Assembly (NCBI GenBank): GCA_016714225.1
Contig: JADJNS010000019.1
Coordinates: forward strand, 248,001-312,000
DNA length: 64,000 bases
Direction of reading: 5' to 3'
Origin: Archangiaceae bacterium
Lineage (GTDB): Bacteria; Myxococcota; Myxococcia; Myxococcales; Myxococcaceae
The position numbers and the translations under genes were made by a program. Shown in pieces: positions 42,611-54,368 of this stretch. A model generated the notes under the pieces. It was not told where the DNA came from. It did no database searches and was given only the letters and a program-made list of their open reading frames with translations. Position 1 is the stretch's first letter, and the number at the start of each line of letters is the position of its first letter.

Positions 42611-45600
42611 CCGACCGCCGCGGCGCCTCTTGCGCAGCAGCAGCCACGACAGCCCGAGCAGCCCCGGCGCGAAGCCGGTCTGACCGCAGCCGCACGTCCA
42701 CCCGTTCACGCGCGCGTAGGTCTCCTTCGGCACGCTCTGGTTGTCGCCGCTCACCGTCAGCGTCACCATCGCCGGCGTCGAAGCCAGCGAACCGTCGCTC
42801 GCCCGGTAGGTGAACGAGTCGGAGCCGGTGAAGCCGCTGTTCGGCGTGTACGTGAGGTCGGGCGCCGTACCGCTCAAGGTGCCGTTGCTCGGCGCGGCGG
42901 CCACCTCGAACGTCAGCCCGTCGCCATCGAGGTCGCTCGCGCTCAACGTCACCTCGACCGGCACGTCGCGCGAGGTGGTGAAGGTGAGCGCCTGCGCCAC
43001 CGGAGCGTCGTTCACCGGCTGCAGGTGCACCGTCACCGTCGCCGGCGCCGAGTCGACCGTGCCGTCGTTCACCACGAAGGTGAACGTGTCGTCTGCCGAG
43101 TCATTCGCCTGCGGCGTGAAGGTGAGGTTCGGCGCGTTGCCCGACAGGCTGCCGTGCGTCGGCGCGGTGGCCACCCTGAAGGTGAGGCCGTCGCCGTCGA
43201 CGTCGCGGCCCGCGAGCACGATGGTGACGGGCAGGTCTTCTGAGCCGTTCACCTCTTGCATCAGCGCCACCGGCGCGTCGTTCACCGGCGTCACCGTCAG
43301 GTTGATGCGGGTGGGCGGGCTCGAGTCGACGAAGCCGTCGTTGCCCTTCACCGTGAAGAAGTCGACGCCGGTGAAGTCGGGGTTGGGCCGGTAGTCGTAC
43401 TGCGGCCTGATTTCGTTCAGCGTGCCGTGCGCGCGCGTCGCCCACCGCCAGCGTGACCGGGTCACCGTCTTGATCGCTGGTCATCACCGTGATGCCCGCG
43501 TCGGTGTCTTCGGCGAGCGTCACCCCCGGCGCGGTCACCACCGGCGCGTGGTTCACCGACGCCACCGCGATGCTCACCGTCGCCGGCGCCGAGTCTTGCT
43601 GGCCGTCCGACGCCTTGAAGGTGAACACGTCGGTGCCCCGGTAGCCGGCCGAGGGCACGTAGGTCACGTTCGGCGGCGTACCCATCACCGCGCCGTGCGC
43701 GGGCGCAGCGACGATGGAATAGACGAGAAAGTCCATGTCGACGTCGGTCGCGGTCAGCGCGATGACCTTCGCCGTGTCTGGTTGGTCATCACCATCTGCG
43801 CCTGCGCCACCGGCGCGTCGTTCACCGTCGCGACCACAATCTGCACGTTGGCCGCCGCCGCCGAGTCGACCGTGCCGTCGTTCGCCTTGAACGAGAACAC
43901 GTCGAACCCGTTGTAGTTGGCGGCCGGAGTGTAGGTGAGGTTCGGCGGCGTGCCGCTCAGCGCGCCGTGCATCGGCTGCAACACCACCGCGAACGTCAGC
44001 GGGTTGCCGTCGAGGTCGGCGCCGGTCAACGTCACGGCCAGCGGCGTGTCTTCTTGGGTCGAGACGTTCTGCCCCGCCGCCGTGGGGGCGTCGTTCACCG
44101 GGCTCACCGTGATGCTCACCACTGCCGGCGGCGAGTCGACCTGCCCGTCATTCACCCGGAAGGTGAAGCTGTCGGGCCCGTTGTAGTTGAGGGTCGGGGT
44201 GTAGGTGCGGGCCGAGCCGCTGCCGGTGAGCGAGCCGTGCAGCGGCGGCACCGTCACCGTGTAGTTGAGCGGGTCGCCGTCGCTGTCGGCGCCCGTCAAG
44301 GTGATGGCCACCGACTGGTCTTCGGGAGTCGTCACCCCCTGCGCGCTCGCGGTCGGCGCGTGGTTCACCGAGCTCACCGACACCGTCACCGTCGCCACGT
44401 TCGAGTCGACCGTGCCGTCGTTCACCTTGAAGGTGAAGCTGTCGCCGCCCTGGTAGCCGGGCGTCGGCGTATAGGTGCGCGTCGCGCTGGTGCCGGCCGA
44501 GAGGGTGCCGTGCATCGGCTGCGCGACGATGACGTAGGTCAACGGGTTGTTGTCGACGTCGGTGCCCACCAAGGTGACCGACACCGCGGTGTCTTGCGGA
44601 GTGCCCACCGCCTGCCCCTGCGCCAGCGGAGCGTCGTTCACCGGCTGCACCAGCACGTTGACCTGTGCCGGCGCCGAGGTCAGCGCGCCGTCGTTCACCG
44701 TGAACTGAAAGCTGTCGGTGCCGTTGAAGTTCAGGTTCGGCGTGTAGGTGAGGTTCGGCGGCGTGCCCGACAGCGTGCCGAACGGGGGCTGCGCGACGAT
44801 TTGATACGTCAGCGCGCTGCCCTCGACGTCGGTGCCGTTCAAGGTGATGGCCTTGGCGGTGTCTTCGGGCGTGTTGGTGTTCTGCGCGATGGCGGTGGGC
44901 GCATCATTCACCGCCACCACGGTGATGGTCACCGTCGCCAGCCCGGCCGAGTCGGCGGTGCCGTCGTTCACCTTGAAGGTGAAGCTGTCGGGCCCGTTGT
45001 AGTCGGGCGCGGGCGAGTAGGTGAGGTTCGGCGCGCTGCCGCTCAACGAGCCGTGGGTCGGCGGGTTCACCACCGCGAAGGTGAGCGGCGAGCCCTCGAC
45101 GTCGCTGCCGGTCAAGGTGATGGCCTTGGGGGTGTCTTCTTGCACCGAGGCCGCCTGGCCCGCGGGCACCGGCAGGTCGTTCACCGGCGTCACGGTGAGG
45201 CTCACCGTGCCCGGCGCCGAGTCGACCACGCCGTCGTTCACCTTGAAGGTGAAGCTGTCGGGCCCCGCGTAGTTCAGCGCCGGGGTGTAGGTGACGCTCG
45301 GCGCAGCCCCGCTCAGCGTGCCGTGCGTGGGCGGGCTCACGATGGCGAAGCTCAGCGTGTCGGCGTCGGCGTCGGTGCCGGTGAGCACCAGGGGGGTGAG
45401 CACTCCGTCTTCGGCCACCGAGGCCGAGGTCGGCGTCGCCGTCGGCGGCGCGTTGGCGAGGGTGCGCGCCCGCGCGCGCGCCGCGTTCGGCCCTACCGCG
45501 AAGGCCTGGTACGCGACCAGAAACGCGCGGCTGCCCGACGACGCCAGCGCCGGAGCGAGCTCGTCGGTACTGCCGTTGCTCACCACGAAGGGCGAGGCGT

Positions 45601-48373
45601 CGAGCAGCGCCCCGGTCGCGGCCGACACCCGGCGCCCGTACAGGTCACGGTTGGTCGCCCCGTTGGTGGCGTCTTGCCACACCACCTGGAAGTTCGTGCC
45701 GTCGCCCGCCACCGCCGGGTAGCTCTGCGCCTGGGGGCCGGTGCCGAGCTGAATCGTCAGCACTCCGTTGCCCGCGCCATCGACCCGCATGCCCACCACG
45801 TCGATGTCGCTGCCCGAGAGGGCCTCCCAGGCGAGCAGAAACGTGGCGCCGCTCGCGCCCAGCGCGGGGTGGTAGCGAAAGTTGAGCGCGCTGGCGGCGG
45901 CGTAGGTGCGCGCCGCTGCCGCCACCACGCTCGAGCTCACGATGCGGCCGGTGATGTCCCACTGCGACGAAAGGTTCATGTTCTCGTACGCCACGAAGTA
46001 GGTGGCGCCGTTCCACCCGATGGCCGGGCGGCGCTCGGCCCTGGCGCCCTGGCTGATGGCCACCCCCGCCGCGTCGAGCACCGCACCCGCGCCGCTCACC
46101 CGGGCGCCGAAGATGTGAAAGGTGCCCGCGGTGGTGCGGTCGTCTTCCCACACCACCAGCGCGTTGGTGCCGTCGTACGCGACCGCCGGCGCCTGCTGGT
46201 TGTTCGCGGCGGCGCTGACTGGCACGCCGGTCGCGTCGAGCACCGCGCCCGCGGCGCTCACCCGCGCGGCGTAGACGTCGAACACCCCCAGCGCGGTGCG
46301 GTCGTCTTGCCAGACCACCAGGTAGTTGCTGCCCGCCCACGCCACCGCCGGCGCCTTCTGGTTGTTCGCCGCGGTGCTGATGGCGATGGCGGTGGCGTCG
46401 AGCGGCACTCCGGCCGGGCTCACCCGCACTCCGTACACGTCTGAAGCCGCGCCCCGCTGGTCTTCCCACACCACCAGGTAGTTGGTGCCGTCGAACGCCA
46501 CCGCGGGGGTGAGCTCGGTGTTGCCGGCGGTCGACAGGCGCGTGCCCGCCGGGGTCTGCACCGCTCCGGCGGCGTTGATGAGCGTGCCGTACAGGTCCGA
46601 GGTGCCGGCGTTGCGATAGTCGCTCCACACCGACATCACGTTGCTGCCGTCGGAGCCCAGCGCGACCCACAGCTGGTTGCTGGCCGCGGCGCTGATGGCG
46701 GTGCCGGCCGCGGGCGTCACCGTGGTGCCGCTCACCTGCGCCCCGTAGATGTCGGCCGCGCCGCCGCCGCGGGTGTCGTGCCACGCCACATAGAAGGTCG
46801 ACCCCGCCGCGGTCACGTCGGGCGCGTCTTGCGCGCCGGTCGCGTTGGAGATGACGAAGCCCGAGGGGTCGGTCACCGTCGAGCCGGTGGCCGGCACCCG
46901 CGCGCCGTAGATGTCTCCGGTGCCGGTCGCGCCGTTCTGCCAGACCACCAGGTGGGTGGCGCCGTTCCACGCCACCGAGGGCACCAGGGGGTTGCCGGTC
47001 GAGCTCACCGCGAACGACGAGGCCGCGGGCACGCCGGCCGCCGACACGCGGCGGGCATAGAGGCCGGCCAGGGTGCCGGTCTGCCGCCACACCACCAGGT
47101 AGTTCGAGCCGTCCCAGTCGACGTCGGGGGTCTGGGCCACGCCTCCTCCGGCCAGGCCGATGTTGAACGGGGCGCCCAACGGCGTGTGGTTCTGATCGAT
47201 GCGCACGCCCTCGACCGTCGTGGCGGTGGTGCTCGCCACGTCGTACTGGCCCCAGACCACCAGGTAGCTGGTGCCGCTCCACGCGATGGCCGGCAGCTCG
47301 GCGCTGGTGTCGGGCCCCGGGTCGGCGATGGTGGCGCCCACCGTGTCGAGCGCCACGCCCGCCGCGGTGACCCGCGCGGCGTTCACCCGCGCGTTCTGAC
47401 CGTTGTCCTGCGTGAACACCACCATGAAGTCGGTGCCGTTCGAGGCCACCGCCGGGGCGGCCGCGCTGGCGGTGCTGATGGCGATCAGAATGCCGTAGGG
47501 GTCGAGCGGAGCGCCCGCGGCGTTCAAGCGCGTGCCGTAGATGTCTCGCGCCGCGCCGCCCGGGCCGCGCCCGTCGACCCACACCGCGAGGTACTGGCTG
47601 CCGTTCCACGCGATGGCCGCAGTGTCCTGGTTGCCGGGCGCAGCGACCACGGTGGGCGGGTCGAGCGCAATCTCGGCCGACACCAGCGGGTCGAGCACCG
47701 CCGGCCACGCGCTCGCGTCGAGCACCTCGGCCGGCACGGTGAGGGCGATGGCTCCGTCGGCCCAGCGCGCCGGCACCGCAGTGCGCGCTCCGGTCGCGTC
47801 GACCCAGGTGGCGTGCGAGTAGCGGTAGGCGAGCGCGCCCACCGCCAGGCGCAGGCCCTGCGCGTCGCTGCCCTGGTACTCGGCTCGCGCCGCGACCCGC
47901 ACCTCGAGCGGCCCGCGGCCGGCCGGAGCGCGCTCGAAGCGCCACCGCTGCTCGAGGCCCTCGGGCCCGTTCTCGAGCTGCTCTTCGAGCTCACCCAGCG
48001 CCGCGCTCACCGTGCCGTCGGGGTTGCGGCGCCACGCTGCTCGGGCCTTCGAGAGCAGCGCATCGCCGCGCCGCACCTCGGTCGCTCCGAGCCGCAGCGG
48101 CTCGGCCTCGGCGCTCGCCGCGCTCAGCTCGACGCGCCCCGCTTCGACGCGGCTGGTGTACGTGGTGTGGGCTCCGGTGAAGCCCTGGGGCGACTCGCGA
48201 AACGCGAAGTGCGTGCGCCGCATCACCTCGGCGAGCGTCAGCGCTTCACCCGTCGAGGGGCTCGCCTTCGATGGCTGCGGCGCCTTCACCGCCAGGCCCA
48301 CTGCACCCGCCGCCAGCAACGACACGAAAGCCGACCACAGTCCGCGACTGCGCCACTTGTTCTGAAGTGTCAT
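42611..48373 (-). CDS. giant surface protein: blade repeats, VNDAP-type Ig-like repeats, MYXO-CTERM (two frame breaks)
   Basis: ATG 48373, with GGAG upstream, begins MTLQNKWRSRGLWSAFVSLL, a signal peptide. The first 960 or so residues hold about 15 blade-like repeats (NYLVVWEDQRGAASDVYGVR type). The rest is a chain of about 12 repeats of 95 residues ending in VNDAP/VNHAP, with DxDGDxL and GPDSFTFKVNDG signatures: Ig/cadherin-like stalk domains. It ends in a MYXO-CTERM (CGCGQTGFAPGLLGLSWLLL then RKRRR, 42614-42695). The frame is interrupted near 43780 (one base missing in the QDTAKVIAL context) and near 43440 (two bases missing in a GC run); adding three bases restores 1,922 exact codons. It is probably a cell-surface adhesin. 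Confidence 0.78.
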
Positions 48374-48847
48374 GACCCTCTCCGGCGCCCGCACGCTGCG
48401 GTGGCTGCCGTCGACCGACAGTTTAAAGCGAATGGAAACGGTGAGCTCACGCGCAAACTTTGCGCGCGGTCATCGAGCGACTCCTACTCTGCCGCAGGTG
48501 GGCGCTTCTGCTCCCCTGGGGCACCCCGCGCAGGCGGCCGCGGCCTCGGCAGGGGGCCCGACTCGACATCGTCCGCGAACACGGCCCGGCGACCGCGTTC
48601 GTGCCCAGCAGGGCCGGCAAGAGCACGAGAAGGTGGCGCATCGCGGCTCGAGTCGCCCCATGGTGGGGTGACCTCGCGCCACGTCCCTGGCGCCGCGCCG
48701 CGAGGCCACCGTCCTCCAGAGCGGACAGGTGCGGCCCGTGGCCTGTCGCGGCCGCGGTCACCGCCCCGTCCCGCCCGGGGCAAGCGCCCGACATGAGAAG
48801 AGCTCGCCCGTCGCCGGCCTGGCGCGGCCCCTGCCTTACCGCCGCCG
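48374..48847. other. 474-bp intergenic region between divergent genes
   Basis: No coding signal on either strand that is better than shadow frames. It includes the palindrome at 48450-48466 and the promoter region of two divergent genes, the giant surface protein and the DUF1592 lipoprotein. The middle and right part (48480-48840) holds nothing else I can recognise. Confidence 0.5.
48450..48466. promoter_or_regulatory. palindromic operator-like site
   Basis: CGCGCAAA, one base, TTTGCGCG: a perfect 8-bp inverted repeat. It is 77 bp upstream of the start codon of the giant surface protein gene, a typical operator position, in the only A/T-containing stretch of an otherwise very GC-rich spacer. 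The binding protein is unknown. Confidence 0.5.
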
Positions 48848-50875
48848 ATGCGCTCACCCCTGCCTCTGCTCGTCGCGCTCGCCGCGTGCACCGGCGACAT
48901 CTTTCGCCCCGGTTCGCACCCAGCCGAGCCGGGCCCGGCGCCCGACCCGGCCGACGTGCTGCCGGTGGCTCCGCGGTGCGAGCCGGCCACCGGCCCGGTC
49001 GCCCTCGAGACGCTCGCCGCCGACTTCGCGCGCGACGTCTACCCGCTGCTCACCCGGCCGGTGAACGGGTGCGCCGGCTGCCACGGCGAGGGCCTGGGCC
49101 GCCGCTTCGTGGTCACCGCCAGCGCCCGCGAGACCTTCGACGCCGCGCGCGCCGCGGGGCTTCTCGGCCAGGGCCCGGCCTCGTTGGTCGCCCGCCTGAC
49201 CGCCGCCGACGAGACCCTGCGCATGCCGAAGGGCAGCACCTGGAGCCAGAGCGAGGTGTCGAGCCTCGCCGCGCTCACCTGCCGGCTGGCAGGCTACGAG
49301 GCGCAGAGGTGCGCGAGCGAGGTGCGCGAGCCCGGCGCCGCGCCGGTGCGCCGGCTCACCCGCTTCGAGTACGACAACACCGTCGCCGACCTGTTCGGCC
49401 TCAGCTACGGCCCCGGCACGCCGGCGCCGGCCGGCACCTTTCCCAACGAGGAAGAGGCGTTCGGCTTTCTCAACAACGCCGAGCAGCAGACGGTGAGCCA
49501 GCTGCTCGCCGACAAGTACCTCGAGGCCGCCGAGGCGGTGGTGGCGCGCGTCGACGTCGCGGCGCTGGCGGCCTGCACCCCGGCCGAGACCGAGCTCGCC
49601 TGCGCCACCCGCTTCGTGCAGTCGCTCGGCCGCCGCGCCTTCAGGCGCCCGCTCACCGCCTCCGAGTCGGCCGACTACGTCGGGCTCTACAGCGGGGCGA
49701 AGCCGCAGTGGGGGCACCTGCGAGGGCTGCAGCTGGTCGCCGAGGCGATGCTGCAGTCGCCGCTGTTCCTCTACCGGGTCGAGGTCGGCGCGGCGGGGCC
49801 CGAGGGCAGCGTGGTGCGCCTCACCGGCTTCGAGCTCGCCACCCGGCTCTCGTACCTGCTGCTGGGCACCACCCCCGACCGCGCGCTGCTCGACGCCGCC
49901 GAGCGCGGGCAGCTCGACACCGACGCGCAGGTCGAGGCCCAGGCGCGCGCGATGCTCTACGACGCCCCCGGCAAGCCCCGCCCCCGCGCCCGCGCGGTGG
50001 TCACCGAGTTTCACCGGCAGTGGCTGCAGCTCGGCCGCCTCGACAGCGCCGCGAAAGACCCCAGCCGCTACCCCACCTGGCCGCAGCTGCAGCCGCACCT
50101 CGCCGCCGAGACCCGCACCTTCATCGACGCGGTGTTCTGGGCCCGCCCCTCGACGCTGGCGCTGTTCGACGCGAGCTCGACGTACCTCGACCGCACCCTC
50201 GCCGAGTTCTACGGGCTGCCGCGCGTCACCTCGCAGCCCGACTCGGCCTACGTCGAGGTGCCGCTCGCCGGCACCGCGCGCGCTGGCCTGCTCACCCAGG
50301 GCCACCTGCTCGCCATGCTCGCGTCGGCGGTCGAGACCTCGCCGATTCAGCGCGGCAAGTTCGTGCGCGAGCAGCTGCTCTGCCAGGCGCTGCCGCTGCC
50401 CGACCCGAACCTGATGATCGAGCCCCCCAGCCCCGACCCGACCCGCTCGACCCGCGAGCGCTTCGCGCAGCACTCGGCCGACCCGCTGTGCGCCCAGTGC
50501 CACGTGAAGATGGACCCCATCGGCTTCGGGCTCGAGTCGTTCGACGCGGTGGGCGCCGCTCGGAGCTTCGACGGGCCCCACCCGGTCGACGACACCGGCA
50601 ACATCGTCGCCACGGTCGACATCGACGGCCCGTTCAAGGGCGGCGTCGAGCTGGGGGCCCGCCTGGCGAAGAGCTCCGAGGTGCGCGACTGCATGGCGCT
50701 GCAGTGGTTTCGCTTCGCGCACGGCCGCTCGTACGGGCCCACCGACGCCTGCGGCTTCAACCGGCTCAAGGCGGGCTTCGCGGCGAGCGGCGGCGACGCG
50801 CGCGCGCTGCTGCTCGCGCTCACCCAGACCGACGCCTTTCTCTACCGCCGCGTCACCACCGGAGCCACGCCATGA
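48848..50875 (+). CDS. DUF1592/DUF1588/DUF1585-type cytochrome-containing lipoprotein
   Basis: A 675-aa protein with signal peptide and lipobox (LVALAAC, Cys14). It has an N-terminal c-heme motif CAGCH (75-79), then the DUF1587/1595/1592/1588/1585 series typical of planctomycete and myxobacterial secreted cytochromes: RLTRFEYDNTVADLFGLSYG, AFRRPLTASESADYVGLYSG, FLYRVEVG, the DUF1588 motif LCAQCHVKMDPIGFGLESFD (second heme) and the C-terminal VRDCMALQWFRFAHGRS. Its stop overlaps the DUF1552 gene start (ATGA). The pair is widely conserved, and the function of these exported redox proteins is still unknown. Confidence 0.9.
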   Translation: MRSPLPLLVALAACTGDIFRPGSHPAEPGPAPDPADVLPVAPRCEPATGPVALETLAADFARDVYPLLTRPVNGCAGCHGEGLGRRFVVTASARETFDAARAAGLLGQGPASLVARLTAADETLRMPKGSTWSQSEVSSLAALTCRLAGYEAQRCASEVREPGAAPVRRLTRFEYDNTVADLFGLSYGPGTPAPAGTFPNEEEAFGFLNNAEQQTVSQLLADKYLEAAEAVVARVDVAALAACTPAETELACATRFVQSLGRRAFRRPLTASESADYVGLYSGAKPQWGHLRGLQLVAEAMLQSPLFLYRVEVGAAGPEGSVVRLTGFELATRLSYLLLGTTPDRALLDAAERGQLDTDAQVEAQARAMLYDAPGKPRPRARAVVTEFHRQWLQLGRLDSAAKDPSRYPTWPQLQPHLAAETRTFIDAVFWARPSTLALFDASSTYLDRTLAEFYGLPRVTSQPDSAYVEVPLAGTARAGLLTQGHLLAMLASAVETSPIQRGKFVREQLLCQALPLPDPNLMIEPPSPDPTRSTRERFAQHSADPLCAQCHVKMDPIGFGLESFDAVGAARSFDGPHPVDDTGNIVATVDIDGPFKGGVELGARLAKSSEVRDCMALQWFRFAHGRSYGPTDACGFNRLKAGFAASGGDARALLLALTQTDAFLYRRVTTGATP

Positions 50876-52251
50876 GCACCCGACCGCTGAGCCGCCGCAC
50901 CCTCTTGCGCGGAGCCGGAGGCATCGGCATCGCCCTGCCCTTTCTCACCGCCATGGAGGCGCGCGCGCAGGCCGCCCCGCCCCGCCGCTTCATCTCGTTC
51001 TACACGGCGCACGGGTTTCACCGCGACACGATGAACCTCACCGGCACCGAGACCCAGTTCAAGCTCAGCCCGGCGCTCACCAGCCTCACGCCCTGGCAGT
51101 CGAAGCTGCTGGTGCTCGACAACGTCGACCTCGAGGTCGGCTACCACGCCGCGGTGCGCGCGCCGCACTTCGCCATCGCGATGCTGCTCAGCGGCCTCGA
51201 GATTCAGAGCGGCACGCTGTTCACCGCCGGCACCGACCAGGGCCCGGTGTCGGCCGGCTGGGGCGGCGGCATCACCATCGACCAGAAGATGGCGCAGACC
51301 ATCGGGCGCAGCTACCCGCTGGCGTCGCTCGAGCTGGGCGTGCAGGTCGGCCCCGCCAACGTGTGGTCGCGGCTCTCGTACACCGGCCCGGCGCAGCCGG
51401 TGGCGCCCGAAGAGCGGCCGCTCAGCGCCTTCACCCGGGTGTTCGGCAACTTCACCCCGCCGGGCACCACCCCGCCGCCCCTCGATGCGAAGACCCTGCA
51501 GCGGCGGTCGATCATCGACCGGGTGAAGGGCGACTTCGCCACCCTGAACGCGCGGCTGGGCCCTGAAGACCGGCGCCGCGTCGACGCGCACCTCACCGCG
51601 ATTCGCGAAATCGAGCGGCGGCTGAGCGTGGTCGCGCCGCCGCCGGCGTCGAGCGCCTGCAGCAAGCCCGCGGCGCCGCCCAGCTTCAACGTGAACGACG
51701 TGAGCCGCTTCGAAGAGGTCGGCCGCCTGCAGATGGACATCATGGCCATGGCCATCACCTGCAACCTCACCGCGGTCGGTCAGCTGATGTGGAGCTGGTG
51801 CCAGAACCAGCTCGTCTTCTCGCAGCTCGGGCTCACCCAGGGCCACCACCTGCTCTCGCACTCGGCGCTCAGCAACACCCAGGGCCAGGCCGACCTGGCG
51901 AAGATCGACCGCTTCTACGCCGACCAGCTCGCCTACCTGCTCGGCAAGCTCTCGCTGCCCGAAGGCAACGGCACGGTGCTCGACAGCTGCACGGTGCTCT
52001 GGCTCTCCGAGCTCGCCAAGGGCAACGCGCACGACAACCGCGACATGTCGTTTCTGCTCGCCGGCAGCTGCGGCGGCTACTTCAAGACCGGGCGCTTGGT
52101 GCGCTTTCCCACCGCGGCGTGGTCGAACGACCTGCTGGTCTCGCTGCTGAACGCGATGCGCGTCACCGACGCTGCGGGTGGCCCGGTGCAGACCTTCGGC
52201 AACCCGGCCTGGTGCAAGCAGCGCGGCGGGCTCAACGAGCTTCGGGCCTGA
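50872..52251 (+). CDS. DUF1552-family Tat-exported protein
   Basis: A 459-aa protein with a twin-arginine signal peptide (SRRTLLRGAGGIG, residues 7-19). The body shows the DUF1552 pattern: RFISFYTAHGFHRDTMN, KLLVLDNVDLEVGYHAAVRA, a Ser/Gly-rich middle and the C-terminal VLWLSELAKGNAHDNRDMSF. Tat export implies folding, perhaps cofactor insertion, before secretion. The family is almost always adjacent to a DUF1592 cytochrome, as here (4-bp overlap), so they should act together in the periplasm. No enzymatic activity is established. Confidence 0.9.
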   Translation: MSTRPLSRRTLLRGAGGIGIALPFLTAMEARAQAAPPRRFISFYTAHGFHRDTMNLTGTETQFKLSPALTSLTPWQSKLLVLDNVDLEVGYHAAVRAPHFAIAMLLSGLEIQSGTLFTAGTDQGPVSAGWGGGITIDQKMAQTIGRSYPLASLELGVQVGPANVWSRLSYTGPAQPVAPEERPLSAFTRVFGNFTPPGTTPPPLDAKTLQRRSIIDRVKGDFATLNARLGPEDRRRVDAHLTAIREIERRLSVVAPPPASSACSKPAAPPSFNVNDVSRFEEVGRLQMDIMAMAITCNLTAVGQLMWSWCQNQLVFSQLGLTQGHHLLSHSALSNTQGQADLAKIDRFYADQLAYLLGKLSLPEGNGTVLDSCTVLWLSELAKGNAHDNRDMSFLLAGSCGGYFKTGRLVRFPTAAWSNDLLVSLLNAMRVTDAAGGPVQTFGNPAWCKQRGGLNELRA

Positions 52252-52266
52252 TGCGCCCGCGCGCCC

Positions 52267-53052
52267 TCAGTCTCCCGCCACGTCCCACAGCTCGAAGTCG
52301 CTCAGCTCGACCGACCAGCCGGCCACCGCGCCTCCAGCGGTGTTGTAGTGGTTGATGCCCACCCGCAGCTCCGAGGGCACTGCCTGGCTGCGGTCGAAGG
52401 TCGGGCCCCCGTCGAGCGGTGCGTAGAGCGTGCGGCGCCCGTCGAGGGTGAGCTCGACGAAGCCGCTCTGCTTCCACCGCACCTCGAGCGCATGCGGCGT
52501 GTCGACCGTCACCTCGGTGTCGCCGTTGCCGAACACCTCGCCCGCGTGCAGCAGGTCGGGCGCCGAGTAGTAGGCCAGCGCGCCCTGCGGGTTGAGCGCG
52601 GTGCTGAGCAGAAAGCGGGTGCCCGCGCGGTCGGTGAGCACCAGAAAGCCGGTGTTGCCCTTGAAGTCGACCGGGCCCTTGATGGTGAAGCGGCCGGTCA
52701 GCCGGCCCTCGCCGCCGGCAGGCAGCAGCGCCGCGCGGCTCACCACCGCCACCGCCGGCCCCACCGCAGAGCTGTCGGTGCGCGCCGACACCGCGTTGCA
52801 CGCGCCCACGGTGACGACCGCACCAGCGGGGGCACGCACCGCGTCGAAGCCCTCGGCCGCCTGCCGCCACGTCTGGTGCGCGGCCGGGGCGGGCCACCCA
52901 TAGCCGCCGTCGGGCCGCACGCAGCGCTGCCCGCAGCACTGCAGCCCGCCCGGGCAGGCGTGCGCCTCGTCGCAGGCGAGGCCCTCGACCGAGAGCTCGG
53001 GGGGCACGCACGCCGAAGCGGCGATCAACACCGGGACCAGAGCGCAGCGCAC
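52267..53052 (-). CDS. lipoprotein with LamG-like beta domain, 261 aa
   Basis: GTG 53052 starts MRCALVPVLIAASAC, a lipoprotein signal peptide. A Cys-rich module follows (CDEAHACPGGLQCCGQRC). The main domain (residues 80-260) is beta-rich with GFLVLTDRAGTRFLLSTALN and VRWKQSGFVELTLDGRRTLY and WSVELSDFELWDVAG, similar to concanavalin A-like (LamG) sandwich folds that bind carbohydrate. Its function is inferred only from fold-like pattern. It is tail-to-tail with the DUF1552 gene (15-bp gap). Confidence 0.75.
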   Translation of the reverse strand: MRCALVPVLIAASACVPPELSVEGLACDEAHACPGGLQCCGQRCVRPDGGYGWPAPAAHQTWRQAAEGFDAVRAPAGAVVTVGACNAVSARTDSSAVGPAVAVVSRAALLPAGGEGRLTGRFTIKGPVDFKGNTGFLVLTDRAGTRFLLSTALNPQGALAYYSAPDLLHAGEVFGNGDTEVTVDTPHALEVRWKQSGFVELTLDGRRTLYAPLDGGPTFDRSQAVPSELRVGINHYNTAGGAVAGWSVELSDFELWDVAGD

Positions 53053-53072
53053 GGGAGGGCCTGAAGACTAGC

Positions 53073-54364
<1,292 letters not shown>

Positions 54365-54368
<4 letters not shown>

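Noticed and set aside
48460..50870. Long plus-strand frame upstream of and in frame with the DUF1552 gene.
   Set aside because: Arg/Pro/His-rich shadow of the DUF1592 gene; the DUF1552 protein has its own Tat signal at ATG 50872.
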